Of a stretch of 64,000 nt of DNA, positions 1 through 14,245 are shown piece by piece. The position numbers and the translations under genes were made by a program. Source of the DNA: Euonymus europaeus (Eukaryota; Streptophyta; Magnoliopsida; Celastrales; Celastraceae); the NCBI GenBank assembly GCA_963580455.1, contig OY756957.1:3043001-3107000 (forward strand), given 5' to 3'. Position 1 is the stretch's first letter. Every line of letters starts with the position of its first letter. The notes below the pieces were generated by a model, which made no database searches, was not told where the DNA came from, and was given only the letters and a program-made list of their open reading frames with translations.

Positions 1-50
1 TACAAAAGGGACACTTCATGTGGTCCTAAACTTAGTATTCGTGATTTCAG

Positions 51-3000
51 GTTCATGCTGTTGAGAGAACTCCTTCCATGAGTGACTTGAATGAAATTCT
101 TCTTGGTCAGGTATGACTGGCAATATCATATCAAACTTTTATCATAGTTAATAGGGATTGATTTCTCTTACCTTCTCAATAATCCATCAATTTTGGGTTT
201 TCTCACATCGAATCAATAAGTCATAATACCAATAAATTATAGATGTTGATGAGAAAAAGTTGAAAGGTTCTCCCTTAAGATTATTATAGGCTGCATAGCA
301 CACTTAATAAACACATCCTGCAGACCCAATTTGATGACCTTTTAGTTTGACTGCATGTATTTGGTTGAGCAATCCCTTCACTTGGCTACATATGCTCCTC
401 CCTCTCACATGGGGATTATGTGTGTGTATTGCACTACACATTTATAGGATTAGGATTTTGCTTAATTTCTTTAAATATATTCTGATATAAAATGAAAACA
501 ATTTTCCATTCATTGATATGTTAGATACATCATTTTAAATTTGTTCGGTCAACATATTGAGGTTAATTAGTGGTTAAAATTCTCCTATACATGAATTTGC
601 GGTTGAGGAGCATAATGGAGATAAATATAAGTTTGTAGCATTTTGGATCCAACAAGATTTATGTACTCAACCATGTAACTATGAAAAAACCAGGTGGGTT
701 TACTTTCTATGTATCGGTATAGCTGTTATTAAAATTGATGACTGGTTTATTGGTATTATTTTCGATGGAGACACTAATTGCTTTCATTTTCGGGAATTCC
801 AAATCCATCTCATATAAAATTCTGATCGCAGTTGTTACTTTATGTACTTTACAGGAACACCTTAAACAAAGTGACCTCTCATTTGTATTCCGGTTACAGG
901 TAGTCTTTTCTTTATACTATATTCCTTCATTTCTTCTTTTGTGTTTAGTTGTCTGTTGTCCATAATTCTAACAAGTCTAACTATAGCTTCTCTAACATTA
1001 TGGAACTGCTATGTTGGCCCTGCTTATTTACTGGTAGTCCCATTAAACAAGTTTGCTTGGCTTGGATTTGTAAGAGTTCTGGAGTTTCTGCACCAGTTAC
1101 CGTTTATTTTATTTCTATTCTGATAATTTTTAGATTTTTATTCCTTGGCTCTCTGTTTTTGTCTCATCTTGGTCTAACTAAAATTTTCATGTGATCATTG
1201 GACACTTCAATTTCAGATAATCAAGTTGACTGAATTATGGCCATTTGTTATTTCCATTGCTTATTTGGACTGGTTGATTGCAGAATTTTAGAATTTCTAT
1301 GTTATATTTCTCGTATTCATTGAATCTTCAATTAGAATTTGCCTGTTTTAGAATTATAGTTTTCTTTTGTTTATACAGAAATTTCAAACCATTGCTGAAC
1401 CTTTTTTTCTTGAACTTTTCCTTTCCTACCTGATGCTTGTGTTATTTTTTTAGGTTGCTGATGATTCAACCCTGTATGGATGTTGTGTGTTGGTTGACGA
1501 GGTCGTGCAAAAACCCTCCGGATTGCTCTCCATGATTTTAGATAGACAATCTTCCGTCTCATCTTTTAGCCGTTATGTAACCACCACACGGAGATGTTAC
1601 TGCATCCTCTCAAGGCTTCCATTCTTCGAATTGCACTTTGGTGTGTTGAATAGGTGTGTCTTATATTTACATACACGTCTACACTGACTTATATAAATAT
1701 GTTAAGCCCCTTCAGCACCTCGCTCCCCTGCCTTCAGAAAAGGGGAGAATCGTAAAATTGGGGTCCTGCCATGCAGTAAGTAATCTACTGAAATGAACTG
1801 TACTTGAATGCTTTATTAATTTTGTTCAGCAATGTCTTTGAGTAATTTCATCTCCTATGAATTGATGCTAATGTCTCAAACACCGATTGTTGTGATACTC
1901 GTGAAAATGTGAAAAAGAGGTTTTTTTCAGTAAGAAAAGAAAAGGGGGATAAATTTACCTCTCTCTATTATTCCATTGCTCGCTGGATGGTTTATCTGAA
2001 ATTTGTGGGTGTTGGGTTCCTATGATAAGTTGCACTGATTTTTTTTGAGCTGGCTGCATGAATCCTTGGTTAAAACTAGTTAAAGTACACCATGTGATTC
2101 TCTTTCTCCACTCAATCTTATCTGAATTTTTTGCCATTTCCTTCATATTGATATCCTTTTTTGTCTAATGTAGCCGTTTGGTGTGGGATATTTCATGTTT
2201 GATATGAACAGCATGTGTTTAGTTGGTACCATGGCTCATTTTTGGTGTTTTATTTTTTCCTTCCAGTATCTTTACTGAAGAAAGGTTGGACCGGTTGAAA
2301 AAGGGTTTGTGTGATTTAGATTTTCAGTCCTCAGAGGGCTGTAGGAAGGAAGAAACTTGTGTAGAAAATTTGAGTGATATATCTCTGAATCATAGAGCTG
2401 GAGAGGAGGTTCCAAATAAAGGGTCAGATATGTCCCAATCAAGTTTGGGAGGTCCTAGACCAGGAAGCATTACTGATGTTGGCAATGAGAATGATGCAGG
2501 ACATCAGTTGCATGAAAGAGACCTTCATGTTTTAGAGACAGGTGTGAATGATAATATTGTTCAAGTTGATCATGCTTCTGAGATGGTTGTAGCCGAAAGA
2601 GAATCTGGGAGTACAAACCTTGAAGATGGTGATGCCAATGTTGATGATTTTACTATGAACAAGCAGACAATAGAAAGACAAGTACCGAGTGCTGTTCTTC
2701 CACTCCTGCGCTATTACCAGTATGAAAGTTCGGATTCATCCTCCAGGTATTTTAAAGTTTTCTGTTTAGGTATTATTATTTTTTAACTCGTCCATCATGC
2801 ACTCTTACTCGCTACAGCATATTAAAATACTGTTCACGAGACAGAAGGATAATTTTAAATTTTGGATATTTTGACATGAGACAAGCAAGGATATTTCATA
2901 CTGCGCTATTACCAGTATGAAAGTGCTACACGAGACAGAAGGATATGGACATTTTAGATGGACTCTCTTAGACGCTGTTAGTGAATATTTTGACCTGTTA

Positions 3001-6000
3001 ATGGAGTACTTGTAGTCTGTCCAAAAAAAAAGAGGAAAAACTGACGATTTCCTTTTCTGTTTAGTGTTTAGAAGCTATAATTCTCCTACCATAATATTTT
3101 TCTTAAATACATGCTTGCATCTTCATCTTGTCTTCTTGTTAATTCCCTTTTCCTGCCCTTGATAACATCATTAACATTGTTGTCAAAATGTTGCCTTTCA
3201 TATTAAAATTTTATCATGTTCAATCATTACGCTTCCAGCAACACAAATTTCTTTTTTCAAAATAATGGATATTGATTTGAAAAGGTTGTAGAATTCAGTT
3301 ACATACAGATTCAAAGTTCCCTTCCAGTTCATAATCTTGTTTGGATATTACTTCTCTTTATTTTTTGTATTTTCAAGTCTTGAGGGGGACAGCATATATA
3401 CTCTCAGTATCCTTCAAACGGAAACTTCAATTTTGGTCTTGATCTGGATAGCTAAATTGTTTCTCTGCTGTCTGGTTGTGGTACCTCTGAAAGGTTCTTT
3501 CCAGTACTAATTTTTGATGATAGATACAGCATTGGATATATCTTATGATATGCGGTGACTTGACTTTTTTAAAACCTTCAGCCATGCAGAAGATATTGCT
3601 GTAAAATGTGTTTTTCCCCTCAGTTTTCAGGGTTCTCCCTGTGAAGACAGAAATTTTAGAAGTGACATTGATGACACAGAGACAGAAGAGGCATCATTCT
3701 CTGGTCAGGAGGATCCTAGCGATCACATTGATATTCTGGAATGGGCTAAGGTCTGGGTACAAACCTTGTTTTTCCAACTTTTGTTATCTAAATAGACCGT
3801 GAAATTGCCAGCAACGTCCAATTATGAACAAGAATATAAATCCATTATATGTACACAAGCACTCTCATTATACCTCTTCGTCTGACCATGCCAAAAACTA
3901 AGGGTGTTCAGCATCTTTCTGAGTGAAGCCATTGAGGGTTTAAACTTTAAACCAATCACATGCTCTCTTTTTTTACACCGGCCTCCTTTTTCAACAAATG
4001 GCTCAAGGCAAAAAGAAAATTAAAAAATTTGCCAACTGTTCATTCCCATGCATGAAAACCTAAGCACTTCTCCATTTTCTTTTTCATTTTTTTGAAGAAA
4101 CTTCTCCATTTCCTTAGTCCTTACAAGTTACAACTAGTCATTACTCAAGACACGCATATAAAATTAACAGGCTAGCTTAATAATTTTTGGACCAGGTATA
4201 ATACAAGATTGTGAGATTTATCTTCTCTCTGCCTTCTTACAAAGAAAGTATCTAACAACAGGGCATTTTCCCCCTTTTATAAGGTTTTGAATAGCTAAAT
4301 AGATGCCTCCCAAATGAAGAAGCTACTTTTTTTGTTGTTGGAACTTCCTGCTTTTAAATGGTTTTCCCTAACGTTGGAATAATCTTTTCAACTTCTTCCA
4401 TTTAAGTCACCCTCCACATTGATGTTTGTGGATGCAGCGTCTATTGATGCTTGAAAATTTTCACCACCCAATTTGGCTCTCTTTAGCTGATGTTATGTTC
4501 CATTTGTTGCTCCATTATTTTCTCTAACATTGGCATATAACAAAATCTCTTTATTCCTACCATATCAAAAGCAATTTTTAGTTCAACTGTTATCCACCTT
4601 TTTCCCCCAATCCACCATTCACTCAATTTGTGTGCGTTGGATGACAGTGAAATCAGTAAAAGAAACTAAAACGATACTGAGTACACCTTGTCCTCAAGAC
4701 AAGAGTTCAAACCCCTCCTTTCCCATTGGACATAAAAATAAGTGAGATTAATCTTTCCATGCTTCCGAAATTATTTTCCCAATACCACTGTCATAAGTTT
4801 TTTAGTTCATTTTGACACCCATTTTTGGGCTAAGCCCATTATTTTCAGTAATTATTTTTCTCCTCCTGTAATATCTTCTGACACATTTTATTTTCCCACA
4901 TTTTCCAGGTACGTGGCCATGGATCGTTACAGATACTATGTGAATATTACCGTTTATGTTTCCCTGCTCGGGGTTCAACGCTGAGGTTTCATCCTTTGGA
5001 GCATCTCCATCCCCTAGAATATCATAGGCCCGATGAAATAGTTTTGCATAGTGCTGGCTCAACCATTGATTTGAGATCATGCAATACGAGTCTGGAGTTT
5101 GCCGAGGTAATGCAATCTAGCTTTTGAAGGAGCACATTTAATTGATGTTTTTCAAATTTTGAACATTTGTGCTGAACTTTTCTTTTTCTTTCCGCACACG
5201 GTTATTCCACTTCTTGTACGTTTATATTTCTCGTCTTAAGACTTAGTTGGCCATATGCACCTCATTGCTGTTGCATGTATCAGGCACACAGTGCATTCTT
5301 GGCAGAGGAGGAAGCAACTGCATTATCAACGTGGACTGTTGCTTGCATTTGTGGCTCCTTGCGTCTTGAGCATGTAAGTTTGTTCCTCGGTTTTGCCATC
5401 AGCATTATGCTATATTTCAGCTTTCACATCCCCCTAATATTTTGACTATAATTGATTGTTTCCAGATGTTCATAGCATTGCCCTGTATAGCTTTTCGTAA
5501 GTATTGCTAGAAATCTTAACTTTAATCTGTAATTGTTCCACACAGGTGCTGACATTATTTGCCGGAGCACTGCTGGAGAAGCATATTGTTATTGTTTGTT
5601 CTAATTTGGTATGTTGTTCACGTTTAATTTGGTACAATAGACATATAGTCTTATACAGTCTGCTACATGTTTTTGTTTCAAGTATAAGTTGTCTGAGATG
5701 TGTTGCGATTTTTTAAAGCCCGCAACAGATTCTTGTCAATGGTGCATCTTATCCTGGTTACTTTATGCCCTAATCAGTACCTGGTATGAGTCGTATAGTT
5801 GATGTGGGTGGTTGCAGTTGGCATTATTCCACGCATATCATATTAAATTATATTTTCAAGGACGGTTTAATTGTGCCTTAAAGTCTTTGTGTTTCTAAAT
5901 AGTAGTTTTCACATCTGTAGTTCTACTTAATCGTGTAAATTTTTAGTTTTGCTTATGCTTTATATTTCGTTCTTCAATAAATAAAATCCAATCTTTATAG

Positions 6001-8677
6001 TTGTATTATTTATTGAATTACTTGATTTGCAGGGTATCTTATCTGCTTCTGTATTATCAATTATTCCACTGCTTCGTCCCTACCAATGGCAAAGCCTGTT
6101 AATGCCGGTATGGATTTTTTTTTATCACTGAAATCTGTAAAGTGAAATACTCCTCTATTATTTTGAATAAAAAATGAATCAACACTGTATGCTTTTTATT
6201 TTGCTTGTCTACTTAATCATTGCATTGTCATTAATTATGTGCTTCTACTTTCAGGTATTACCTGATGATATGCTGGATTTCTTGGATGCACCTGTTCCTT
6301 ACATAGTGAGTGTTCAGTTCTCAGCTTGTTTTTAATCATTATAAGAATGGTATCTGAATACCTTTTGGGCTTTTTCTGTGCTGTGCTGTTTTCCAAAACA
6401 TGCTTAGGATTGTTCAAGCTTGTCATTTGTGTGTGCTTTTGTGCTCGCACGTGTGTGCTTTAAAATTTAAATGACAAATGTATCATATAAGCAAAAGCAC
6501 CGAGAGTGCTGGTATTTGAAAGATTTAAGCACAATACATCCATTTCTACCAGAGTTCCCACTTTAAATTATTTTTTGAATGTTCTGGTATAAGGGTTTAA
6601 GTTATTATTTTGTTCTTTTTTCTAGTTGGTTTTGTTCTTGACATTACTTTGGTTAATGAAAGTCACTAATCCTTTGCAGGTTGGTGTAAAGAACAAAACC
6701 AGTGAAGTGCAGTCAAAGTTGACCAGTGCCATTGTGATTGATGTCAATAAAAACCAGGTACTCACTTCATTCCGCAATTTGGTTGCTCCATCTCTGTTGG
6801 TGACTGAATTTAGATTAGAATTTCCAGGATCCAATAGAGTGCTAACTGCTAAGTTTTGCTACAACATTATTTTGGCTTGGCTGAGCATCTTTTTATCCTG
6901 TGGAAATTTTACGAAGTGATGCAGTGATTAAGTGTGAAAGCACTCGACTATGCTTCTGAAGTTGATCAACAAGAACCTTAAGACACAGGTTTTTTATAGG
7001 AAATCTCTATCCCCACAGAAGACAGAATACAAAGTATTTATGTGGTGGGTACTCCAACCCTAAGGATTCCTAAACAGGGAACAAAAAATACTAAAATTAA
7101 GGAAATCCCCCCTTTAAAAACCTACTGGCCGTTCGTTTGGGCATTTGACAATTAGCCTGCTCCAAGAATTCCTTTGCTAGACGTTCCAGATCACCAAGAT
7201 AGAGGGAGTTTTGAGATCTGCTTTTAATTGGTCATATTGTGGGAATAAACTAATTACCGGAATATTGGATGGGTGATCATACATAGGATAGCTTGGCAGA
7301 GAGACACTGCAAAAAAACTGTGATGTCTTTTCCTGAGAATAAAGCAGCAAGTTGTGACTCATTATTATATGTGTCGGCATAAATTATGAAGTCAGGTATC
7401 CTGATTTCCTTCACCCACATGGTCTTAGGTAAAGTCACCAACGTTGCCGCAACTGCCTCAGCTGAAGCAGTTATTTTCATCCCTAAGTCCTTACCATGCA
7501 AAGCTTGTGGGAGAAAGTTATCTGGGAAGGAAAAGGCCAGTGTATGAATGCACAGATGTGCAGGTATGCTGTTCAACTCATAATCTCGCCTTTTTGTGGT
7601 TACTTACCTTTTCCTGTTTTGTTCTTTTTTCCTGTTTTGTTCTTATATATGGGACTTTACTAATTGTTACATTACACGTACCATTTCTTTTGCTTTTTCT
7701 TTGATAGTATGCATTCTATAGATGACATTTTGTCCAACATCTATGTCGCATGAATTTCTCAAAGCTTCGTCTTCAAAATATATTTTGTGCAGATTGAAGC
7801 GGCCAAAGGCTTCCTAGCGGTGTTAAGGTCTTATTTGGATTCTCTTTGCTCTAATCTGCGGTCCCACACCATCACGAATGTCCAGTCAAATAACGATAAG
7901 GTCTGTTCTTCATGGTATTGAGTGTTTTTGACATTTCTCCTTGCATGGTGATCTTTGGCAACATCTACTTTGTAACCGTGGTTCATTGCTTTCAATGAAA
8001 CTATGAAAATGACTATGGAATATATTTTTTTCAATGTGGAGGAACTTACTCTTATGGTAATAAAGACTACTATGGTGCCTTGATTCAAATCAGCAAGACT
8101 ATGAAAATGATTAACCATGTAACCATGGTTCCTTGCATGGAAAATCACACTTTCTTATATCAAAGAACAAATATATGTTTTTTGAATGTAAATAATAGAA
8201 ATATTATGTTGCAACCTCATCCTTAATACCTTGCTATGTAGGTATCCTTGCTTTTGAAGGAGAGTTTCATAGACTCATTTCCTAGTCGTGATCGACCATT
8301 TATGAAGGTATATTTTTTAGGACACGATGCTATTTTTCTGTAATTTTGGACGTGTTCTTAGCACACATTTTATTATTTCAGCGCTAAATGGTCTGTTAGA
8401 CATGCAACATATTTACACTATTGCTGGTGTTTCCTCAAAATGAATTTCCCACTGGAGTTTTCATTGCACAAATCTGTTTGAGAATCCCCATTTGTTTCCT
8501 CATATTTATGGATCTGGCCTGTTAATCTTTCTTTAATACTTTGTATTGGTGTTTGAATTAAACTTACGCATAAAGCATACTGATACAATTTTTTTTTGTC
8601 ATGACCAGCTTTTTCTGGACACGCAACTCTTCTCTGTACATACAGATCTTGTTCTATCATTTTTTCAAAAGGAGTAG
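51..8677 (+). CDS. DENN (AEX-3) domain protein, 3' part of gene (15 exons)
   Basis: The last 15 coding exons of a DENN-domain protein; the 5' end lies outside the window. Exons: 51-110, 855-899, 1454-1653, 2267-2746, 3624-3750, 4909-5106, 5284-5373, 5546-5608, 6033-6107, 6255-6305, 6680-6757, 7439-7563 (more exactly 7429-7563), 7793-7900, 8242-8307, 8609-8677. With GT/AG borders they join without a phase break into 614 codons ending in TAG. The central DENN core is visible as LTLFAGALLEKHIVIVCSNL followed by SIIPLLRPYQWQSLLMPVLP and LDAPVPYIVGV. The last residues are HTDLVLSFFQKE. Family knowledge: DENN modules are guanine-nucleotide exchange factors for Rab GTPases in membrane traffic; the substrate Rab cannot be told from sequence. 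The 480-nt exon at 2267-2746 codes for a low-complexity acidic linker. The family call is firm; individual exon borders are inferred. Confidence 0.9.
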
Positions 8678-10084
8678 TGCGGCCACGCAAGGTTGGCTTG
8701 TAACTATATATCTTGTTGTATCTTGAACAGAAGTTCAGCAATGTCTAACTAATCATGTACTTCATGTTATTCATCTTTCTTTCTTTTTTAAAATGCCACA
8801 ATATGGTAGGTTCCTCTCTTTCCTTCCCTCAGGCCCAATTTTTTTTCACAGCAGGATGAGTAAATGATCAACCTGCCCTAATTTTCTGTTGTTGGGTAAT
8901 ATATCTAGCGGTTCCTGATAAGGTAGCCATACTTTGTTATTGTTAAGCGAAATATGCGAAGCGCCTTCATGCACCCCCGTGAGAGTGTTGCATTGAATTT
9001 GGTTATTGAACTTGCCTCATCTTTGTCGAAAAGATTTTACAATGGCCTGCAAGACGATGTGAAAGTTTTAAAATTTAGAGCTTGGCATAAATTTTGATGT
9101 TAAAAGTAGAAGCCAGGTTATTGTTTTGTATTGCTGTTACTTTCATGTTATGAGCAGTGATTGCAGGCACATACTGTAGTCGCCACTCTCATACCAGACA
9201 AGCTACTCTTGGTGCTCCCCAGAATATTTGGAAGCAAAGTATGCTTAGTGACCCTCTAGGCTTCATTGTTTTGTGCAAGTGACAATCTCGATTTGACATG
9301 AAACTGGTGGCCTTTTTTGGTTGCTCAGCACTTATGATTCTTTGAACTATCATAGCTGTGATTAGACCTCTATTTAGGTTGTTTCTATGACTGGTACAAA
9401 CATGGCTGGGGTCTGGGTTCTTGGTAGATCACAGCTATGATTCTTTTATGGTACCGAAATGATTTCTTGGGGTCACGTTTGATTGGCAAGTTCCCAAATT
9501 CTTTCCAATTTTGAAATCAAGGCACAAACCATTAACTTCTGATGCTGAATTCATCACATTTTTGGTCTAAGATGAGTAATCTTATGGTAATTGAATTGAC
9601 TGGTGGTTGTTGTAGGCCTGAGCTTGTTAATAGAGTGGCCAATGATGGTGAGATGCTGAGTCAAAAGACAAAGGACTTTTTTGAAGAAAGTGAAGTATAT
9701 AATACTGTGTCAAGTCCAAGCAATGCTTGGAAGAAGACTTTAACCAAAACATGCAAATGAGTGATGACATTCTGTATAAGTGGGGTTTTGTACCAAAAAA
9801 ATTGGTAAAGAGTGCACGTGTCTGAGCCTGAACGGTTCACTATTTGTATGGCACGACCTCCCATATTTACAAATGTAAGACTGGCTCCAGTGAATTCATT
9901 GCAACCAAACAAAACCCAACGTCTCTTTTCCTATTCAAATCAAAGTACACCTTTCTTTCACCTGGTTCAGAATTTAATTGCTTTTAGAATAACATTTTTT
10001 TTTTCATTGGTTGCTCATTAATCATAATTGCACAATTGTCCAGTTAATTGGGTCAGAAATTTGAATTGGTCTGTTCAGTTAATT
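8678..10084. other. Spacer and probable 3' UTR downstream of the DENN gene
   Basis: No recognisable gene. It starts as the 3' UTR of the DENN gene. It contains one open stretch (9542-9760, 72 codons, +) with coding-like composition but no family I recognise, and a T-rich tract near 9991-10004. It ends at the 3' end of the inverted LINE copy. Confidence 0.5.
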
Positions 10085-10124
10085 ATTATTTGATACCATG
10101 GATGTACTACTACCTCGCCTAAAG

Positions 10125-13100
10125 TTAGGACTTTTTTGAGAAAAGGCTTAGAGTCATTAACATACAATCTGAGGCAATAAGAGTTTGAACTGCTGGAGAC
10201 ATACCCCCAGTCATAACAGAAAAATAAGAGGATGTTCGACCCAAGTAAGCTAACATATCTGCTACTTTGTTACCTTCCCGATTGACATAAGCAAAAGTGC
10301 AATCAATGGTGGAAGCCAATCTCCTAATTTCATCAATAAGAAGACCATGAGGAGCCAGAGTAGAAACATTATTAGACAGGGCTGTGACCACCATACTTGC
10401 ATCTCCTTCAACAATAATCTTTGAAGCTCCTATGCCTATAGCTTGTTGGACACCAAAGAGAAAGCCATATGTTTCAGCCTCAAGAGAATTAGCCAGACCC
10501 GAAATAGGTGTAGCAGCTGAAAAAATCTCTTTCCCAGTCGAATCACGAATAATAAACCCCACCCCCGAGGGTGCCACTGCATTAACCCATGAGGCATCAA
10601 CATTGACTTTAAGAATATTCAAGCTTGGAGCCTGCCAATATTTAATAACATTTCTTAATTCAGGAGCTTGAGATTCTTGCGAAGCCATAAAACTTGCTTG
10701 GAGATTTTTTGCCTGGAATTCCACAGCTACCCGGCTTAATAAATCCTCACCAAATAGAACTCCATTTCTTGCCTTCCATACATGGTAAGCATATAGAAGA
10801 AAGTTCACCATCTCTTTAGATGAGAGATGTCGAAAAAAAGAGAAGACTTCCTCCAAATTTGTCAAACTAGAAGCTGGCATGTGATTAGTGGGAGGAACTC
10901 CTTCACATAAATTAAGCCAAATCGGCTGAGACCATGAGCATTGGAAAAATAGGTGTGATAAAGATTCATTGGCGTGATCACATAAGAGACATTTTGGTTC
11001 AATGTCCATACCTCGTTGGATCAATTTATCTCTGGTAGGAAGGCCATTATGAAGAAGGCGCCACCCAAAAATTTTAACTTTTGGAGGACACTTAATTTTC
11101 CATAGCTTGTTCCATAGGCTAGATGCGTGAGGATGAGCTACTGGTAAACTACACACAGCATGATAAGCTGTTTTAACCGAAAAGGTTCCTGAAGGAGTAA
11201 GCTTCCAATAAAAAGAATCTGGAGCTGCCGTATCATGGAGGGGTATAAAGATGATAGATTCTTTAACCTCTTGAGGGAAGCAATGTTCAATCATATGACC
11301 ATTCCACCTCCCATTGGAATGATCAATTAATTCAGAAACTCTCATTTGAGGAGGGAAAATTGTGTGAGGGGTTATCAACATTCCCGACTCACTATTGAAC
11401 CAAGGATCCCCTACAATCCGAGTAGACATTCCATTCCCAAGACGGCAGCGAAGCCCAGTTAACAGAGTTTTTCGGGCATACCAGATACTAGACCACACAT
11501 ATGAGGGATTCGAACCTTTAGGGGCTTCCAAAAAAGAGCTGCAAGGAAAATATTTTTCCTTCAGAATGCGACTACAAAGAGAGGAATCATTTGTCAGCAG
11601 CCTCCATCCTTGTTTAGCCAAAAGAGCTTCGTTAAAGACCAAGAAATCACGGAAACCCATTCCTCCATTGCTACAAGGAGTGCACATTTTTTTCCAACTC
11701 ACCCAGCAACATGGGTTAGTTCCAGATTGAGTAGAACCCCACCAAAAGCCACGGGCCAGCTTATTAAAATCCTCACACAACCCCTTAGGGAGTTTGAAAA
11801 CACTCATCACATAATTTGGAATTGCTTGGAGAATGGATTTGATTAGCACTCCTCTGCCAGCCTGTGAAAGACATTTTCCTTTCCAGTTCTTAATCTTTGA
11901 CCCCATCCTTTCTTTTAAAAAGCTGAAAATTTGTCTTCGATTTCGGGACACTAGAGCCGGCATACCAAGATACTTCCAATCATTGGCAAAAGGTTGCATA
12001 CCTAAAAAAGAGAGAATTCGCTCCTGTTTTTCAACTGATACATTTCGACTAAATAAAACAGAAGATTTCTCTTGATTGAGACATTGACCGGACAGGGCCC
12101 CAAACAGATTGATAGTATCGACTATATGAGCCGCCTCCTCTTCCTCCGCCCTCCCAAAAATAAGGGAGTCATCCGCAAATAAAAGATGAGATATTTTTGG
12201 ACAGCCCCGTGTTATGCGCATACCGTTTATTTGACCTGAAGACATTCTCTGTTGAAGTAAAAAGGATAGGCCTTCAGCACAAATAAGAAAGAGATACGGA
12301 GATATAGGATCACCTTGTCTCAAGCCTCTCAAGGGAATAATATGACCTTTAACTTCCCGATTGATAATGACAGAATATGAGACTGTCGAAACACAAGTCA
12401 TAATTTTGTTAATCCAAGAGGCCCTAAAACCGAATAGATGCATCATGTACTTGAGATAGCCCCAATCCACTCTATCGTACGCCTTGCTGAGATCCAGCTT
12501 CAATGCCATATAACCCTTCTGACCTGTTCGGAGACAGTTTAAAAAGTGAAAAGATTCAGCTGCGACAATAAGATTATCAGTAATAAGTCTGCCAGGAACA
12601 AATGCACTCTGGAATTCTGAGATAATTTCCCTCAGAATAGGCTTCATCCGATTGGCAAGACACTTGGATATGATTTTATATACCACAGTACACAAACTGA
12701 TTGGCCGGAAGTGACTAGGAAATTCTGGAGAGTTCAGCTTAGGAATTAAAGCAATCAGTGTATGATTAAAGATTGGCAAAACATGCCACCATTGAGGAAA
12801 TCCAGAGCAGCCGCCGAAACTCGGTCCCCAACTAGACTCCAATTCTTTTGAAAAAACAATGTTGGCAGGCCATCATATCCTGGAGCTTTATTTGGGTGCA
12901 TTTGAAAAAGAGCTTCTTTAATATCAATATTAGAGAACGGCCTGTCGAGGGCTTCATTCATGAATGGAGAGACCTTGGCCCTGAAAGAGTCAAACACATT
13001 AGTAGTAAAATCTGGGTTAGAAGATGTAAATAGGTCTTGAAAATACTCAGTAAAAATATGCTCCAGGTCGCCTTGAGATGAGACCCATTGGCCTTCAGAG

Positions 13101-14245
13101 TTTTTCAAACTGGAAATTGAATTCCTCCTTCTCCTTTGACAAGCTTTCAGGTGGAAAAATTTTGTATTATGGTCTCCATGTTTTAGCCAATCCTGACGAG
13201 ATCTTTGCCTCCAGCCGATTTCTTTTTGGTACAATAACTCATTAATTTGAGCCTCCAACGATCTTTGTTCATCAGTCACATTGCCAACTCCACGGGAGAC
13301 ACGAAGGTGATGAAGACGCCTTTCCATATCCCTGAGAGCTCGGTCAAGATAGTTCATAGAGGGAAGCCCATTCTTGGAAAGAGAGTCAACATATGATTTA
13401 AGCCCTCTATGCAGATCTGTCAATCCCTCGCCCATAGATATAGCATTCCAAGAGGAAGCAATAATAGAAGCACTATTATCCTTACGAAACCAAAACTCTT
13501 CAAAATGAAATCTGCCAGGGACTCTCCTTACTGGGTTAGAGAGAACCGTACATGTTGAAAGAAGGATAGGACTATGATCCGACGTCACAGTTGTAAGATG
13601 AGTCACCGAAAATCTGGAAAATGAATCACGCCATGCGTTATTGGCTACAAACCGGTCTAACCGCTCCTCAAGCAAATTAGAATTAAAGCGACGGTTACTC
13701 CACGTGAAAGGATGACCAGAGAACCCCAAATCATGAAGGCCACAAACATCCAGAGCATTTCTAAAGTCTTGCATGAGATTATCAGGACGAGGAGTTGGAA
13801 TAGAGAGTTCATTCATTGAAACAACCTCATTGAAATCTCCCCCACAGGCCCAGGGAATATCCGAAACAGAGCAGAGTTGTCTAAGTAAAGACCAGGTCTC
13901 CCTTCTTCTAGTCGCTATAGGATGACCATAAATACCCGTGAACCTCTATGGTAACGAAGAATCTTCATCAACAACCAAGTCGATGTGATTTAATGAGAAG
14001 GATTTAATAGAAACATTAGTAGTATCATTCCAAAGCACTAAAAGTCCCCCTGCCAAACTAGAGCGAGGAACACTGAAACAAGAAGACCATTGAATTTGCA
14101 TACGGAGGCGCTGAGCAGCAGAGGAAGAAAGGCGCGTTTCAGACAGAAAAATGATCTCAGGAGCTTGTTGCCGGATCGTCCGGCGGAGAGCTTGAACTGT
14201 CCGTGGGTTCCCAAGCCCACGACAGTTCCAAGCTAAAATTTTCAT
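10125..14245 (-). pseudogene. LINE ORF2: endonuclease, reverse transcriptase, RNase H (one nonsense, one frameshift)
   Basis: Starts ATG at 14245 with MKILAWNCRGLGNPRTV, the typical N-terminus of the APE-like endonuclease. A TAG at 13946-13948 interrupts an otherwise open frame just before RFTGIYGHP. In related elements a Trp normally precedes this motif, so TGG to TAG is likely. The frame then stays open, through the SDHSPI endonuclease motif, until about 12780-12790. There a one-base indel, probably in the short T run of the coding strand, moves the frame. The rest is one open frame of about 900 codons. It carries RT motifs (KLDLSKAYDRVDW, LRQGDPISPYLF, FADD at about residues 222-225 of that frame), a Cys/His zf-RVT-like region (CLLCDHANESLSHLFFQC), and a C-terminal RNase H domain with VDASW, LEAET, VEGDA and NKVADMLA. 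The catalytic residues of RT and RNase H look intact, but the protein cannot be made whole. Confidence 0.92.

Noticed and set aside
2223..2266. ATG upstream of the acidic DENN exon as a gene start
   Set aside because: It lies in intron sequence before a good acceptor (TTCCAG at 2261-2266), and the exon continues the DENN frame from 1653.
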